51,047 bases of DNA, from positions 2,118-53,164 of the forward strand of contig JABGQL010000073.1 in NCBI GenBank assembly GCA_018648825.1. The letters are read 5' to 3'. The stretch is from Gammaproteobacteria bacterium (lineage in GTDB: Bacteria; Pseudomonadota; Gammaproteobacteria; GCF-002020875). Positions within the stretch are counted from its first letter, which is position 1, and every line of letters begins with the position of its first letter. A program made the position numbers and the translations under genes. Below, in pieces: positions 1 to 9,418 of this stretch. Below the pieces are notes generated by a model that was given only the letters and a program-made list of their open reading frames with translations, was not told the DNA's origin and did no database searches.

Positions 1-1383
1 GTCGGTGATGGGGTACTGTTGCAGAATACAGTCTGCCACGGTGCGACCCTGACTGATGCGATCACGCACTGAGACTCCGCCCAGATAGTTGGCGCAGAGG
101 TGTAGCCCGGGGTGGGCCGCAAGGTGCTGCTGCAGCTGCCTCATACGGGCGGCGTAGGGGCCATGGTAGAGCGGTAGTGCCTGTTGGTGGCGGTGTAGTT
201 GAACCATCTCAGGATCACCGTGAATGCCTAGAATAGGGGAGAGTGCGTGCAGGCTCTGCTCAATAATCTGCGGGTTGTCCCAGTCACGTACCTCAGGGTG
301 GCGTGCGCCGCCGAGATAGCTGGTGAGCAGCGTGCTCCCCTCTGGTGCGCGCCCACGGAACAGGCTGCTCATCCATAGGTTGCCATTGAATGGGGTCTGT
401 TCACTACGTGGGGTGAGGAATCCGGTGCCATCCAGAGGGTGGTGGATCTGGCTGCGTTGGAAGCCGGTGTGGAGTACAGCCAATGAGGCGTACTCAATCT
501 GTTGCAGTAGCTGGCTGGCCTCTGTGTCAATCGGCTTGAGTAGTGCTGCGGTGGCTGGGGCTGGGGTGCTGAAGATCACTTGATCTACATGACGCTGGAT
601 CTCTTGACCCGTTGTGAGGTTGGTCCCAGACACTTGCCAGCGCTCACCCGCCAAAGGTTCTACGCTGTTGGCCTGATGTGCCCGCAGAAAGGTAATCCCA
701 GGCTGTTGAGCAAGCTGCTCCACCAGTGTGGACATGCCGCCATCAAAAGAGAAGGTCTCCGTGACACAAGCACTCTTCTTACGCAAAATCTTGTGGGCGA
801 TGGCCCCTAGGGTGAGACTGCCAAACTTCTGCTCTAGTGCGGTCAGTCGTCCCAGAGTGGCGCTTGCGTTGGCTAGGTCTGGGTCAGAGGCAAGGGTCCC
901 GGAGACAAAGGGGTCCATCGCCTTGTCCAACAGTTCGCGACCAAAACGACGGGTGATAAAGTCGCTAACGGTCTCATTGTCACTGCCGCCACGGGGGATA
1001 AACGGCTCCATCATCATCCGCAACTTACCCTGTAGGCTCCAGTTATTGGAGAGGATGAAGTTGCTAATGCCCATGGTGAGGGCGTTTAGTTGTCCTCCGT
1101 TTAGCAGATAACGGTTCTGCTCCGCCAGCGGGGTGCGGCTGCACTTGTGTGGCTCCAGCCCACTGCGCTCTACAAATTCGGCCACCTCGGGACGGAAGTT
1201 GAGCAGTAGTGCGGCGGCCTGTTCCATCTGATAGCCCTGCTGTTGTGAGGTCTCGATCTTTCCGCCAGGACGGTTGTCTCGCTCCCACACCTCAACGGGA
1301 ATGCCAGACTGACTCAGCCACCATGCGGTGGAGAGGCCAGAGATGCCACCACCCATTACCAGCACCTTAGGGGGGCGGTTCAT
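1..1383 (-). CDS. hemY: Oxygen-dependent protoporphyrinogen oxidase (partial, C terminus cut by window edge)
   Basis: FAD amine-oxidase-fold enzyme that oxidises protoporphyrinogen IX to protoporphyrin IX, the penultimate step of heme synthesis. Translated from ATG at 1383 there are 461 open codons without a stop, close to the family's full length of 450-480. The N terminus has the dinucleotide-binding glycines (VMGGGISGLS). The middle carries the typical PPOX run with FGRELLDKAMDPFVSGTLASD and EQKFGSLTLGAI, and the last visible part (CANYLGGVSVRDRISQGR) matches the C-terminal FAD-contact motif. The start overlaps the stop of the upstream radical SAM gene by one base (TGATG), so the two are probably translationally coupled. 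Hydroxysqualene or carotenoid desaturase relatives share the fold, but the central motif favours PPOX. The symbol follows HemY usage; E. coli HemG is unrelated. Confidence 0.8.
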   Translation of the reverse strand, partial: MNRPPKVLVMGGGISGLSTAWWLSQSGIPVEVWERDNRPGGKIETSQQQGYQMEQAAALLLNFRPEVAEFVERSGLEPHKCSRTPLAEQNRYLLNGGQLNALTMGISNFILSNNWSLQGKLRMMMEPFIPRGGSDNETVSDFITRRFGRELLDKAMDPFVSGTLASDPDLANASATLGRLTALEQKFGSLTLGAIAHKILRKKSACVTETFSFDGGMSTLVEQLAQQPGITFLRAHQANSVEPLAGERWQVSGTNLTTGQEIQRHVDQVIFSTPAPATAALLKPIDTEASQLLQQIEYASLAVLHTGFQRSQIHHPLDGTGFLTPRSEQTPFNGNLWMSSLFRGRAPEGSTLLTSYLGGARHPEVRDWDNPQIIEQSLHALSPILGIHGDPEMVQLHRHQQALPLYHGPYAARMRQLQQHLAAHPGLHLCANYLGGVSVRDRISQGRTVADCILQQYPITD

Positions 1384-3407
1384 CAACTTTTGTTCCTGTT
1401 GGTGTGTGGCTTTTTCAGTTCGGCCCTCATCTGATCCAGCAGTTCTCGGTCCAGAACACCGAGTCCTTCGCCCTCTTCCCCTTGATGCTGCTCTACATGG
1501 CTGCGGATTTCGCTGAAGCGTTTCTCCGCCTGTGGGTTATCTTTGAGGCGGGGCACCTTCTGTTTGGCAACCTCATAGGCATCGAAATTCAGCTCATCCA
1601 TACCAAATCCGCGTAGGCGGCGTACCGCTTTCATCATTGCGCGATTACGAAAGCGGGTGAGATCTTCTGAGGTGATGCGTGCCAGCCCTTCGCGGCGGGC
1701 ATTGAACTCAGCAGCCTTTTTGATGCCTGCGCGGTTAAACTCGGGGGAGCCCTCTACCCGCTGTAGGGCATCGGCATCCCACTCGACCCCTGCCAGTTGA
1801 GTATCGATGATGGATTGCATGTCCACCGCCTCAACGGTGATGGCACTGCGTCGTTTGGCCTCACGCTCTGCCGCTGACTCCAGCGTTGGTTTTACAAACA
1901 GCACCACCTGCGGTTGGCGCTCGGCGAGAAAGGCCTCCAGCAGCTGTTCGGCCTCTGTGGACCAGTTGAGCTTACGCCCAGACTCATCTTCATTCTCTAG
2001 ACGGTCGAGTAGCTGGATATTAACTTCCAGCCGCCCTTCGGTATGGGCGACATCCTCGGCTACCGCACGTACCCCTTCACGTAGAAAGTGGGGGGTATCC
2101 TCTAGGCGCTGTTGCGCCTCGGTAGTCCAGACAAGGTGAATCTCCTTAGCAGGGGGAGAGTGGGGGCGCTTGGGCATGTTAGAGCCAAAGCGTTTGCTGG
2201 ATAACTCGGTCAGCACTTCAGAGGTTACGGTTGTCTGCTTCTGTTCTGCGACATGCTTCTCTGCGCGCTTCTTCACCATCTTTCGCAGGAAGCCGGGTAC
2301 ACGGGTGAGGCGCTGTTGCGCCTCGGGGGTCCAGTGAATCTCTCCCTGTGGGGTATCAGCCAGTGGTTGGATGACGGCATTGCCTTGGGGATGGTAAGAG
2401 CACCAAGGGTCGGTATCCATCAAATCATCACCCAATGCCTTGGGGCGGGCGCGACAGCCACCACAAAGAATTTGGTATTCACACTGCCCGCACTTTCCCC
2501 CCAGTGTGGGGTTGCGCAGCTGCTCAAAGGTGGGGGCGTGGTCCCAAATCTCAAGGAATGGCTGCTGACGAATGCTCCCCTCCTCATCAGGGATATAGGG
2601 GCAGGCGGTGACCGCTCCTTCTGGGGTGATACGGCAGTAGTGGGTACCTGCAATGCAACCGCCCCCCTCATACCCCTCTGCACGGGTAACAGAGCTGTTG
2701 GGATCATTCTGATAGGCGATGCGTTTGTAATGAGGCGCACAGCGGGCGCGGATCATCAGCTCAGGGTGCTTCTGTTGCGCTTCGATAATCCGTGTCAGTG
2801 CGATTTCATACTGCTCTGGGGTAATGTCTGACATCTTCTCACCGCGTCCGGTGCAGATCAGGAAGAAGATGTTGAGTAGGTGAGCACCAACCGATAGGGT
2901 GAAGTCGATCATCCCCTCCAGCTCAGCGGCATTGCCTTTGGTGATGGAAAAATGTACCTGAAATGGCAGCTCATGTTTACGGCAGGCATCCATCCCTGCC
3001 AGTGTCTTCTCCCAGCTGCCGGAGCAGCCCCGGAACTGGTCATGAATAGTGGGGTCAAGAGAGTCCACGCTGATACCGGCCCCCATCGCTCCGGCGGCCT
3101 TCAGTGATAGCACGCGCTTTTCGGTCAGCAGTACACCGTTGGTACCGATGACAATGGAGAGCCCCCGTTGTGTGCCGTGCTGCACCAGCTGCTCCAGATC
3201 TTTGCGGATCAGTGGCTCACCTCCGGTTAGCACCACCATGGTGTCTGTGCTACGCCCAGCCACCTCATCCAGTAGCTGCTTTACCTCTTGTGTGGTGAGC
3301 TCGTCCTCTGTGCCGTGCTGTAGGGTTTCAGCGTCGAGATAACAGTGGCTGCAGTTGAGGTTGCAGCGACGGGTTAGGTTGATGGCAAGAAGGAAGAGAT
3401 CGTTCAT
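1383..3407 (-). CDS. Radical SAM/SPASM protein (AhbD/NirJ-like) with C-terminal PCP_red-like repeats
   Basis: 674 residues. The N-terminal radical SAM domain has C15-x3-C19-x2-C22 and the SAM-binding GGEP motif. The FFLICTGRGEKM stretch resembles heme d1 and alternative heme synthesis enzymes (NirJ, AhbD). A SPASM-type cysteine cluster (GGKCGQCEYQILCGGCR) lies near residues 300-320. After about residue 350 come four, perhaps five, copies of a module beginning W-[TSD]-x-[ED]-A-x-x-[RL]-[LV], near 357, 425, 482 and 544. This matches the PCP_red domain known from the BchB/ChlB C terminus. It starts 9 bases after the USP/PCP_red gene and overlaps the porphyrin oxidase gene. Inference: modifies or carries a tetrapyrrole. 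NirJ and AhbD proper are about 380 residues, so the tail is an addition. The exact reaction is unknown. Confidence 0.72.
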   Translation of the reverse strand: MNDLFLLAINLTRRCNLNCSHCYLDAETLQHGTEDELTTQEVKQLLDEVAGRSTDTMVVLTGGEPLIRKDLEQLVQHGTQRGLSIVIGTNGVLLTEKRVLSLKAAGAMGAGISVDSLDPTIHDQFRGCSGSWEKTLAGMDACRKHELPFQVHFSITKGNAAELEGMIDFTLSVGAHLLNIFFLICTGRGEKMSDITPEQYEIALTRIIEAQQKHPELMIRARCAPHYKRIAYQNDPNSSVTRAEGYEGGGCIAGTHYCRITPEGAVTACPYIPDEEGSIRQQPFLEIWDHAPTFEQLRNPTLGGKCGQCEYQILCGGCRARPKALGDDLMDTDPWCSYHPQGNAVIQPLADTPQGEIHWTPEAQQRLTRVPGFLRKMVKKRAEKHVAEQKQTTVTSEVLTELSSKRFGSNMPKRPHSPPAKEIHLVWTTEAQQRLEDTPHFLREGVRAVAEDVAHTEGRLEVNIQLLDRLENEDESGRKLNWSTEAEQLLEAFLAERQPQVVLFVKPTLESAAEREAKRRSAITVEAVDMQSIIDTQLAGVEWDADALQRVEGSPEFNRAGIKKAAEFNARREGLARITSEDLTRFRNRAMMKAVRRLRGFGMDELNFDAYEVAKQKVPRLKDNPQAEKRFSEIRSHVEQHQGEEGEGLGVLDRELLDQMRAELKKPHTNRNKS

Positions 3408-3416
3408 GGCTGTGGT

Positions 3417-5621
3417 TTACTTGTACTGATCAGGATTAGATTCCGAATGAAATCCACTGCCCATCTCCCACGCCTTACTAGACTTGTCCACTGCAGCATG
3501 AGTGACCTGCTCCAGTCCCAGCTCACGTGCACAGCGCTCTACCTCTAGCACCACCATCCCTTTGACAAAGTCGGGGATCTTCTCCATCCGTGCCTTGGCC
3601 TCTGGCTCCCACTCCATCTGTGACTCTTTCTGGCTGGAACCAGCTGCCCAGTCACTGTATTTCTCTTCAACCAGTGCCTCTGTGATCTCCGTGGTTCCCT
3701 GCTTCTTTGCAAACTGCTCTACCCGTTGGCGGGTTAGGTTGCGCATAAATCCTTCGGGGATGCGTTCCATTCGTGCCTCGGCATCTGCGCTCCACTGAAG
3801 TGTGCTCTTCTGTTGTGCTGCTTTCTCTTTACCCGCTTGGGCTAGGTTGGCGAAGGGACAGAGGCTTGCCTTCTTCTCTTCTGGTTCTGAGGTAAATTCT
3901 GGGGCTGCTGCTTCCGCTTTCATTGCAACCTCCATCGCCTTGCGTGCCTGCTCCAATCCCGATTCAGCCACCTCTAGAGTGACTTCATGGTGGCCGTGCT
4001 CTCGTGCATACGACTCAATACGCTGCTTGCTGGAGTCTCGCATAAACCCTTCAGGAACCCGTGTCAGGCGTGCCAGTGCAGCAGCCCCCCAGCTCAGCTC
4101 ACTCTGCTGATCATTGGCTGGACTAATGCTGGGGGAATCAATAAAGGGCTGAATATGAGAAAGGGTTACACGGTTAGAGCGCTCCCCGCGAGCCCGTTTC
4201 TCTGCACGCATACTCAAGTTACCGCGCAGAGCGAGGTCTTCAACGCCCATCAACAGCTGTGTCGCATCCCTATCCCAGCGCATTACTGCTTCGGTGACCC
4301 GTTTGGCATCTTCTTCGGGGGTACGTTTCAGCTCTCCCGCCTCATAGGCATCGACAATCTCACCCATCGCCTCTTCGGCGTGGCCGGGCATCAACTGCGC
4401 TGTCGCCTCTTCTACAATACGCTCGGTGATCACGGTGTGGCCGCGCTCTTGTGCATAACGCAAGATCGCCATCTTCGCCATGTTGCGAACAAAGGAGGGG
4501 ACCCGCTCCATGCGCTGTTCGGCTTCATGGGTCCAAGAGGTGGTGCTCTCTGCCACCACGTCAATACGGGGCTGGTGGGTGCGTTGGCTCAATAGTACGG
4601 CACACTCTACATTACGCAGTAGTAGCTCACTGTTACCGCCGATATCCAACTCATCATCGGCGTGGATGCCGAGCTTGCCAATCACCAACAGGGAGGGTCG
4701 TGCATTAGCAACATAGCGCTCCACCGCATCATGCGCCTTGCCGTCGAGTAGTTTGCTCTCAATTTCGACACCATACTCCTTGGCTATGGACTCGGCCACA
4801 TCCAGATGTCCTTGGTAGATCTTTGCCAGTCCAGAGTCGATAATCTCTTCGTGGAGCTTCTCCTGCTCTTTGAACTTGAATACCTTGCCCGCCTCTTCAG
4901 AGAGTACTCCTGCAATGCGGTTGAAGGCGACGTAGTGGTAGTAGGGGTCAAAGGCGGAGATCACCTCAACCTTACAGTCCCACTGCTGTGCTAGGGAGAA
5001 TGCGCTGAGTAGGCCGCCATAGGCCCGCTCAGATCCGTCGATTGCGACCACAATGGGGCCTCGGTTGAGCGGTTTCTCTGGCTCTTTGATCACCAGTAGA
5101 TCAATATCGGTACGACGTGCCACGCGGTCGGTAACGGTGCCGAGGCGGCTACCCCGTATCGCCCCCAATCCCAGTGCGCCCATCACCAGTAGATCGTATT
5201 TCCCGCTATTGGTCTCTCGGGTCAGCTCTCGGTAGTTCTTACCCTCTAGGCTGCGGCGCTGGAAGGGGATCTCATTCTCATCGGCGATGCGTTCTGCCTG
5301 ATCGAGATAAGAGTCGGTGATGATCGATAACCCCTTGGTGATGAGGTCATCATGTACGTCACGCTGCCGCTCCAGCTCCTGCTCTTCACGGAACTGCTCT
5401 GGCAGCCCCCCCTCCATTTGGCGGAAGCGGATATCATGCAACTTGGCGGCGTAGACGTGAGTTCCGCTGACCGTAGCAGCATAGTGGGCAGCGATACGAA
5501 ATGCTTCGGTGGTGCCACGGTTGGCATGGTCCGAGGAGTCTACTGCAAGAAGAATGTTCTGGTAGACGGGTAGGGGAGCAGGTTGATCTGCCTCTATGCG
5601 TACGACGTTCTCTTTCTGCAT
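3417..5621 (-). CDS. Tandem universal stress protein fused to PCP_red-like repeats
   Basis: 734 residues. Two UspA domains occupy about 15-160 and 175-330; the first has the LLAVDSSDHA opening and the nucleotide-loop-like VMGALGLGAIRGSRLGTV, the second IVVAIDGSERA and LVIGKLGIH. Four clear PCP_red-like modules follow near 364, 510, 610 and 670 (for example W-x-x-x-A-x-A-R-M-E-R-[IV]-P-x-[GF]), plus one degenerate copy near 450. UspA domains usually bind ATP/AMP and respond to stress; PCP_red sits over protochlorophyllide in the DPOR enzyme. The fusion repeats the architecture of the next gene's tail, so both probably act on one ligand or bind each other. Soluble and cytoplasmic; no signal peptide. 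A terminator for the preceding transcript lies just upstream, suggesting that this gene has its own promoter. Function unknown. Confidence 0.75.
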   Translation of the reverse strand: MQKENVVRIEADQPAPLPVYQNILLAVDSSDHANRGTTEAFRIAAHYAATVSGTHVYAAKLHDIRFRQMEGGLPEQFREEQELERQRDVHDDLITKGLSIITDSYLDQAERIADENEIPFQRRSLEGKNYRELTRETNSGKYDLLVMGALGLGAIRGSRLGTVTDRVARRTDIDLLVIKEPEKPLNRGPIVVAIDGSERAYGGLLSAFSLAQQWDCKVEVISAFDPYYHYVAFNRIAGVLSEEAGKVFKFKEQEKLHEEIIDSGLAKIYQGHLDVAESIAKEYGVEIESKLLDGKAHDAVERYVANARPSLLVIGKLGIHADDELDIGGNSELLLRNVECAVLLSQRTHQPRIDVVAESTTSWTHEAEQRMERVPSFVRNMAKMAILRYAQERGHTVITERIVEEATAQLMPGHAEEAMGEIVDAYEAGELKRTPEEDAKRVTEAVMRWDRDATQLLMGVEDLALRGNLSMRAEKRARGERSNRVTLSHIQPFIDSPSISPANDQQSELSWGAAALARLTRVPEGFMRDSSKQRIESYAREHGHHEVTLEVAESGLEQARKAMEVAMKAEAAAPEFTSEPEEKKASLCPFANLAQAGKEKAAQQKSTLQWSADAEARMERIPEGFMRNLTRQRVEQFAKKQGTTEITEALVEEKYSDWAAGSSQKESQMEWEPEAKARMEKIPDFVKGMVVLEVERCARELGLEQVTHAAVDKSSKAWEMGSGFHSESNPDQYK

Positions 5622-5688
5622 GGTGTTGGGGTTCTATATAGAAGTATGTAAATGCGTAGTATTGGTATGGTTTTCTCTTTCCCTGAAA

Positions 5689-5717
5689 CAACCATCCCCC
5701 GAATTTCGGGGGATGGT
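5689..5717 (-). terminator. Strong hairpin, likely intrinsic terminator
   Basis: A 29-base inverted repeat with 14-base perfect arms (AACCATCCCCCGAA against its complement) around a single centre base. On the minus strand it is followed by a weak T-containing tail (TTGTTTC). It lies about 30 bases beyond the stop of the small membrane gene and upstream of the USP/PCP_red gene, so it would end the cupredoxin transcript. Confidence 0.7.
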
Positions 5718-5748
5718 TCAGTTTAAGTGGAAAGAGGTTTCATCGAGG

Positions 5749-5862
5749 CTAGTTCAGCAGAAACCAGCTCACAATAGAGACAACCACCACCATATTGATG
5801 GCTCCCCCTGCAAGGATCATGTAGTCAAACAGGGTGAATTTTTCCGGGAGCCAGTTCATCAT
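5749..5862 (-). CDS. 37-residue single-span membrane peptide
   Basis: ATG at 5862, stop TAG at 5749-5751. The peptide begins MMNWLPEKFTLFDYM and continues into a hydrophobic helix (ILAGGAINMVVVVSIVSWFLL). It begins 10 bases after the cupredoxin-like gene and ends before the strong hairpin, so it is cotranscribed with that gene. Reading frame, position and a clean transmembrane helix argue that it is real, but no family was recognised. It could anchor or assist the secreted copper-like protein. A start at the second ATG (5859) is equally possible. Confidence 0.55.
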   Translation of the reverse strand: MMNWLPEKFTLFDYMILAGGAINMVVVVSIVSWFLLN

Positions 5863-5872
5863 CTCAACACCC

Positions 5873-6643
5873 TTATTTCATTACGATGTTGACGGCAACG
5901 TTATCCCCACCCTTTACGGTGGCCTTGCCTTTTCCTGGCTTTAGGAAGCCATTAAAGGCACGTACTTTGTACTTGCCTGGAGGTACGTTATTGATGCTGT
6001 AGTTTCCATCTCCATCCACCATAGCGTAGTAGGGGTTTTTGGCAACAAAGACAAAGCCGTGCATAAAGTCATGGGCATCACACTCCACCTTCATCGCATC
6101 GCCCTTCTTCAGCTTGACCTTCTTGGCGACTTTGCTGCCTTGATCGGGCTGGCTGACGTTGGCGACGGTCTTCTTCGGTCCCTTCATGGTGCCAGTCAAC
6201 AGCTCATAGGTGTGGATGTTGTGCAGTACCGGATCAGAGTTGAGTGCGGTCAGCTTACCGCCATTCTGTAGTATGGAGAGGAAGGGGGTGAACTCACACC
6301 CCTGCTGATCGATGGTAGCCTCAGTTGGGGTTTCACCCCACGCTTTACCCTCTTTGACTTTGATTAGGTAGACCACGGTATTGAGCAGCGCCTTGCCATT
6401 GGTCTGCACATAGTCGACCACACGTTCGCCACTGCCGCAGACTTTGTTGTCTTTTTTGATGTTATAGACTTTATGAGCGGATTTTGGCGCCGCTTTCTTT
6501 AGAGTCACTGAGCCACTGATGGTGCCGCCGTTGGCCACATCGACCACTTTATAGCCCGCTTCAACAGCGAGTGGAGCAGCCAGTGTAGCGGTTGCGATTG
6601 CCGCAGCACTCAAGGTGCGACTGAGGTGTTGAATGGTTTTCAT
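5873..6643 (-). CDS. Secreted cupredoxin-like protein with carboxypeptidase-regulatory-like domain
   Basis: 256 residues with a signal peptide (MKTIQHLSRTLSAAAIATATLAAPLAVEA). The middle has HNIHTYELL and then VECDAHDFMHGFVFV, a His...Cys...His...Met arrangement reminiscent of type 1 copper ligands. The C terminus (DGDGNYSINNVPPGKYKVRAFN) is a CarboxypepD_reg-like beta sandwich. Similar proteins, often labelled plastocyanin-like or methylamine-utilisation-type, are periplasmic and occur near cytochrome clusters. Inference: copper-binding electron carrier or copper donor in the periplasm, possibly serving the oxidase module across the divergent promoter. A ribosome site (CAGGAGAAC) precedes the start. 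Metal content and redox role are unproven. Confidence 0.65.
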   Translation of the reverse strand: MKTIQHLSRTLSAAAIATATLAAPLAVEAGYKVVDVANGGTISGSVTLKKAAPKSAHKVYNIKKDNKVCGSGERVVDYVQTNGKALLNTVVYLIKVKEGKAWGETPTEATIDQQGCEFTPFLSILQNGGKLTALNSDPVLHNIHTYELLTGTMKGPKKTVANVSQPDQGSKVAKKVKLKKGDAMKVECDAHDFMHGFVFVAKNPYYAMVDGDGNYSINNVPPGKYKVRAFNGFLKPGKGKATVKGGDNVAVNIVMK

Positions 6644-6713
6644 CGTTTTTGTTCTCCTGAGAGGGCGTAAAGTTGAATGAATAGTAAATCAATAGTAATT
6701 GGCAAGAACAGAG

Positions 6714-9227
6714 TTATGCAGCGTGCCGAGAGAGTAGCCGCTGTTCTGGGGCCTGTAGATTTTCATTGGGCTGGTAGATCTCCTCCAGCATCTCGATCAC
6801 AAAGCGGCGTTCAGCACTGCTCTCCATGCTCTCCAGCAGTGGAATTAGGTGTTCACTGCTGACTTCGCTGTCGAGTAGTCGTAGTGCCTGCCCCATGTGG
6901 CGGGCCTGTTCTCCTGCGCCTGCAAAACCGGCATCGAGGATTTTCTGAATCATCGCTGGGCGTTTTTCTGGATCGGTAGAGCCGTGTTGAAGTAGTGTGG
7001 TCACCGCATCGGCAGCATATTTTCGTACTGAGGGCTGTGGATCAGTCAGTGCCTGACTGATCTCTTCCAGTATCTCATTATTGGTAATAGAGTGTGTCAC
7101 CATATGGCCTTCACTGTCAGCATCCAGAGTGCTGGTGGCGACTGAAGCCAGTGCGCGTATTGATTCCATGCGCACAATGGTGTCTTCATCTTCCAGAGTG
7201 TCACGCAGTGCGGGTAGTGCAGCACGGTTCTCCATCTGCCCCAGTGCGCGGATACAGGCCATACGAATATCAGGGTCACCAAAGATCGTTTGTGAGATCA
7301 AGGTGCCTTGCGCCTGTAGTAGTGCTGGATTGGCGGGGTTGTTACTGGCGGCCTCAGTCAATGCATCGGCAGCGAGCCTGCGAACCTCATGATCATCGTC
7401 ATGTAGCGCTTGGTTGAGCGCATCAATGGCAGCATCACTACCGTTACGTCCCAGCATGGTGGTGGCCATGCGGCGTACATCGGTATAGATATCAGCCTTC
7501 TTATAGCGGCGTTCGCGGCGCTGCTGCACCTCCTCATTCTGCTCTAGGATACCGAGGTACTCTTGAGCCTCTTCATCAAGGTCTAGAGTGCTCTCCTCTT
7601 CGGGTTCATCATCCATTAGCATCACCTCGACATTATCCATGGCGATGCTGTCGAGGGTGGAGAAGCTCTCTTTGGGTGTTTCGCTCACCACTGGAGAGGT
7701 GGGGAAGTCTGGCACTGGAATCTCTTTAGCAGGGGTCGCAGTTTCACTGTTGTCACGTGCACTACTGAACTGGACCTCCTGAGCGCCAGCGGGGGGTGCG
7801 TCTGCACCCTCTTCGGTTTCATTTGGCTCATCGCTGTCGGAACTTGTTTTTTCCTGCTTCTCGGCTTCTGTTAGCTCTATTTCGCAATGCAGGGCTGCGA
7901 GGATGACCTCAATCGGGCGCAGTGGCTTTGGCTCCTCTTCGCTGTTGTCATTGGATGCCTCACTCTCTGCACTCTCAGCGACATAACGCTCTTCACTGTC
8001 GAGCAGGGCACTCAGTGCGGCCAGGCGAACCGATTTTTCACCATCACTGAGGGTCTCTGTCAATGCAATGACTGTGGATGGACCGACCTGTTCCATCTTG
8101 CCCAGACTCAATGCTGCCTGACGGCGGATTGCAGGCTCCAGCTCCAGATTCTGAATGAGTTGAACCAACTTCTCCTCTCCATCACGGGTGTTGAGCTTCG
8201 AGAAGAGGCGGGTGGCAGCGGTAGAGGTCTCAATATCAGTATCGCCGATCAGGTTGATGACACGTTCAACTGCATCGTTGTTGTTGGCAATCTTCTCTAG
8301 TATTACATCGTTGTTAAGGTTAGCCAGTGTGTTGAGTGAAGTGGCACGTACCAGCGCACTCTTATCTTCTAACAGTCCAGTAAAGAGATCGACACTCTCT
8401 TGTGTGGGGCGCTCCATCTCACCCAGTGTAGTGGCGGCATGGGTGGCGGCACGTCGAACCTGATCACTGGGGTCTTTGATCAGTAGCATGATGGCAGGTA
8501 GATAGCGCTTGGCATCCTGTTTCTCTAACGCCTCAACCACATGGGTGCGTACATCGGCATGAGGGGATTGCAAGGCACGCCCTAGAATACGGATGGCATC
8601 TGCAGAGTGGGCGCTGCCGAGTGCAGTGGCAGCGCGACGCTGTTTGCGTGGATCGTCAGATTTGAGGATCTGCTCCAGTGCCTCAATGCTCTCTTTACTG
8701 TCAATCTCTGCGAGTGCACGCAGAATGTCAGACTCAATATCTTCACCCTCATCACTGTGTAGGGTCTTAACCAGATTGGGGACAGCGGCTGTGGCCTTGA
8801 GTTGCCCCAGCGACTTAACTGCAGCGAGCTGAACATCCCACCATAGGTCCCAACCATCTTCGATCACATCGATACCTTCGTCTCGATTCTCCAGTACCCG
8901 AATCAGTCCAGGTACGGCATTTAGGTCACCAAGCTCTCCCAAGGCGCGTGCAATGGCGGTTTTTATCTCCCCATCGGGGTCCTTCTCAAGCGACTCCAAT
9001 AGTGAGTCAGTAACCTTATCGCCCCCCAGCTTCCCCAGTGTGGCAGCGGCATCGACACAGACATCAATATCCTTGTCTCGCAGATAAGGGAGTAGTTTGC
9101 TAGAGAGTAGGGTATTTTCTGTCTGATCGGCCAATTTCCCCAGTGCTTGTGAGACATAGCAGCGGTCAGCTTCATCGCCAGTCTCTAGCAGGTGGGTCAG
9201 TGCGTTCAGGGTTTGGGTTCGACTCAT
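6714..9227 (-). CDS. Large HEAT-repeat protein
   Basis: 837 residues made mostly of HEAT/PBS-lyase-type helical repeats, for example DPDGEIKTAIARALGELGD and DPSDQVRRAATHAATTLGE. There are two arrays, about 1-430 and 565-830, separated by an acidic, low-complexity linker of roughly 130 residues rich in Glu, Asp, Ser and Pro. No signal peptide, so it is probably a cytoplasmic scaffold. PBS-lyase-like HEAT proteins include phycobilin lyases, which fits a neighbourhood of tetrapyrrole genes, but plain scaffolding is equally likely. It is divergently transcribed from the bd-like oxidase operon across the operator-bearing intergenic region, so the two may be co-regulated. The cupredoxin gene follows 70 bases downstream. 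Confidence 0.75.
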   Translation of the reverse strand: MSRTQTLNALTHLLETGDEADRCYVSQALGKLADQTENTLLSSKLLPYLRDKDIDVCVDAAATLGKLGGDKVTDSLLESLEKDPDGEIKTAIARALGELGDLNAVPGLIRVLENRDEGIDVIEDGWDLWWDVQLAAVKSLGQLKATAAVPNLVKTLHSDEGEDIESDILRALAEIDSKESIEALEQILKSDDPRKQRRAATALGSAHSADAIRILGRALQSPHADVRTHVVEALEKQDAKRYLPAIMLLIKDPSDQVRRAATHAATTLGEMERPTQESVDLFTGLLEDKSALVRATSLNTLANLNNDVILEKIANNNDAVERVINLIGDTDIETSTAATRLFSKLNTRDGEEKLVQLIQNLELEPAIRRQAALSLGKMEQVGPSTVIALTETLSDGEKSVRLAALSALLDSEERYVAESAESEASNDNSEEEPKPLRPIEVILAALHCEIELTEAEKQEKTSSDSDEPNETEEGADAPPAGAQEVQFSSARDNSETATPAKEIPVPDFPTSPVVSETPKESFSTLDSIAMDNVEVMLMDDEPEEESTLDLDEEAQEYLGILEQNEEVQQRRERRYKKADIYTDVRRMATTMLGRNGSDAAIDALNQALHDDDHEVRRLAADALTEAASNNPANPALLQAQGTLISQTIFGDPDIRMACIRALGQMENRAALPALRDTLEDEDTIVRMESIRALASVATSTLDADSEGHMVTHSITNNEILEEISQALTDPQPSVRKYAADAVTTLLQHGSTDPEKRPAMIQKILDAGFAGAGEQARHMGQALRLLDSEVSSEHLIPLLESMESSAERRFVIEMLEEIYQPNENLQAPEQRLLSRHAA

Positions 9228-9381
9228 AAGGTTTGGTCTGCTCTGTGAATATTGAGTTTCAAGGGAGGGGTTCCCCAGTTCTATAGCGGGGCAGTATGCA
9301 GAAGGTGTGCCATGTATGTAACTTATTGAAAAGTACTTGATTTATTGGTGGATGCTGTGGGGGCTAATAGGCTGTTTTGGA

Positions 9382-9392
9382 TGAACTGTTCA
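9382..9392. promoter_or_regulatory. Short palindrome TGAACTGTTCA
   Basis: Perfect 11-base palindrome with the same half-sites (TGAAC/GTTCA) as the two 15-base sites downstream but a one-base spacer. It may be an accessory or decayed site for the same regulator. Confidence 0.35.
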
Positions 9393-9418
9393 ATAGATGG
9401 ATCTGTTCCATCCGCCGT

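Noticed and set aside
6674..6690. Possible further operator (TGAATGAAT) before the cupredoxin-like gene
   Set aside because: Only the left half-site matches the shared motif; no GTTCA arm follows at the right spacing.
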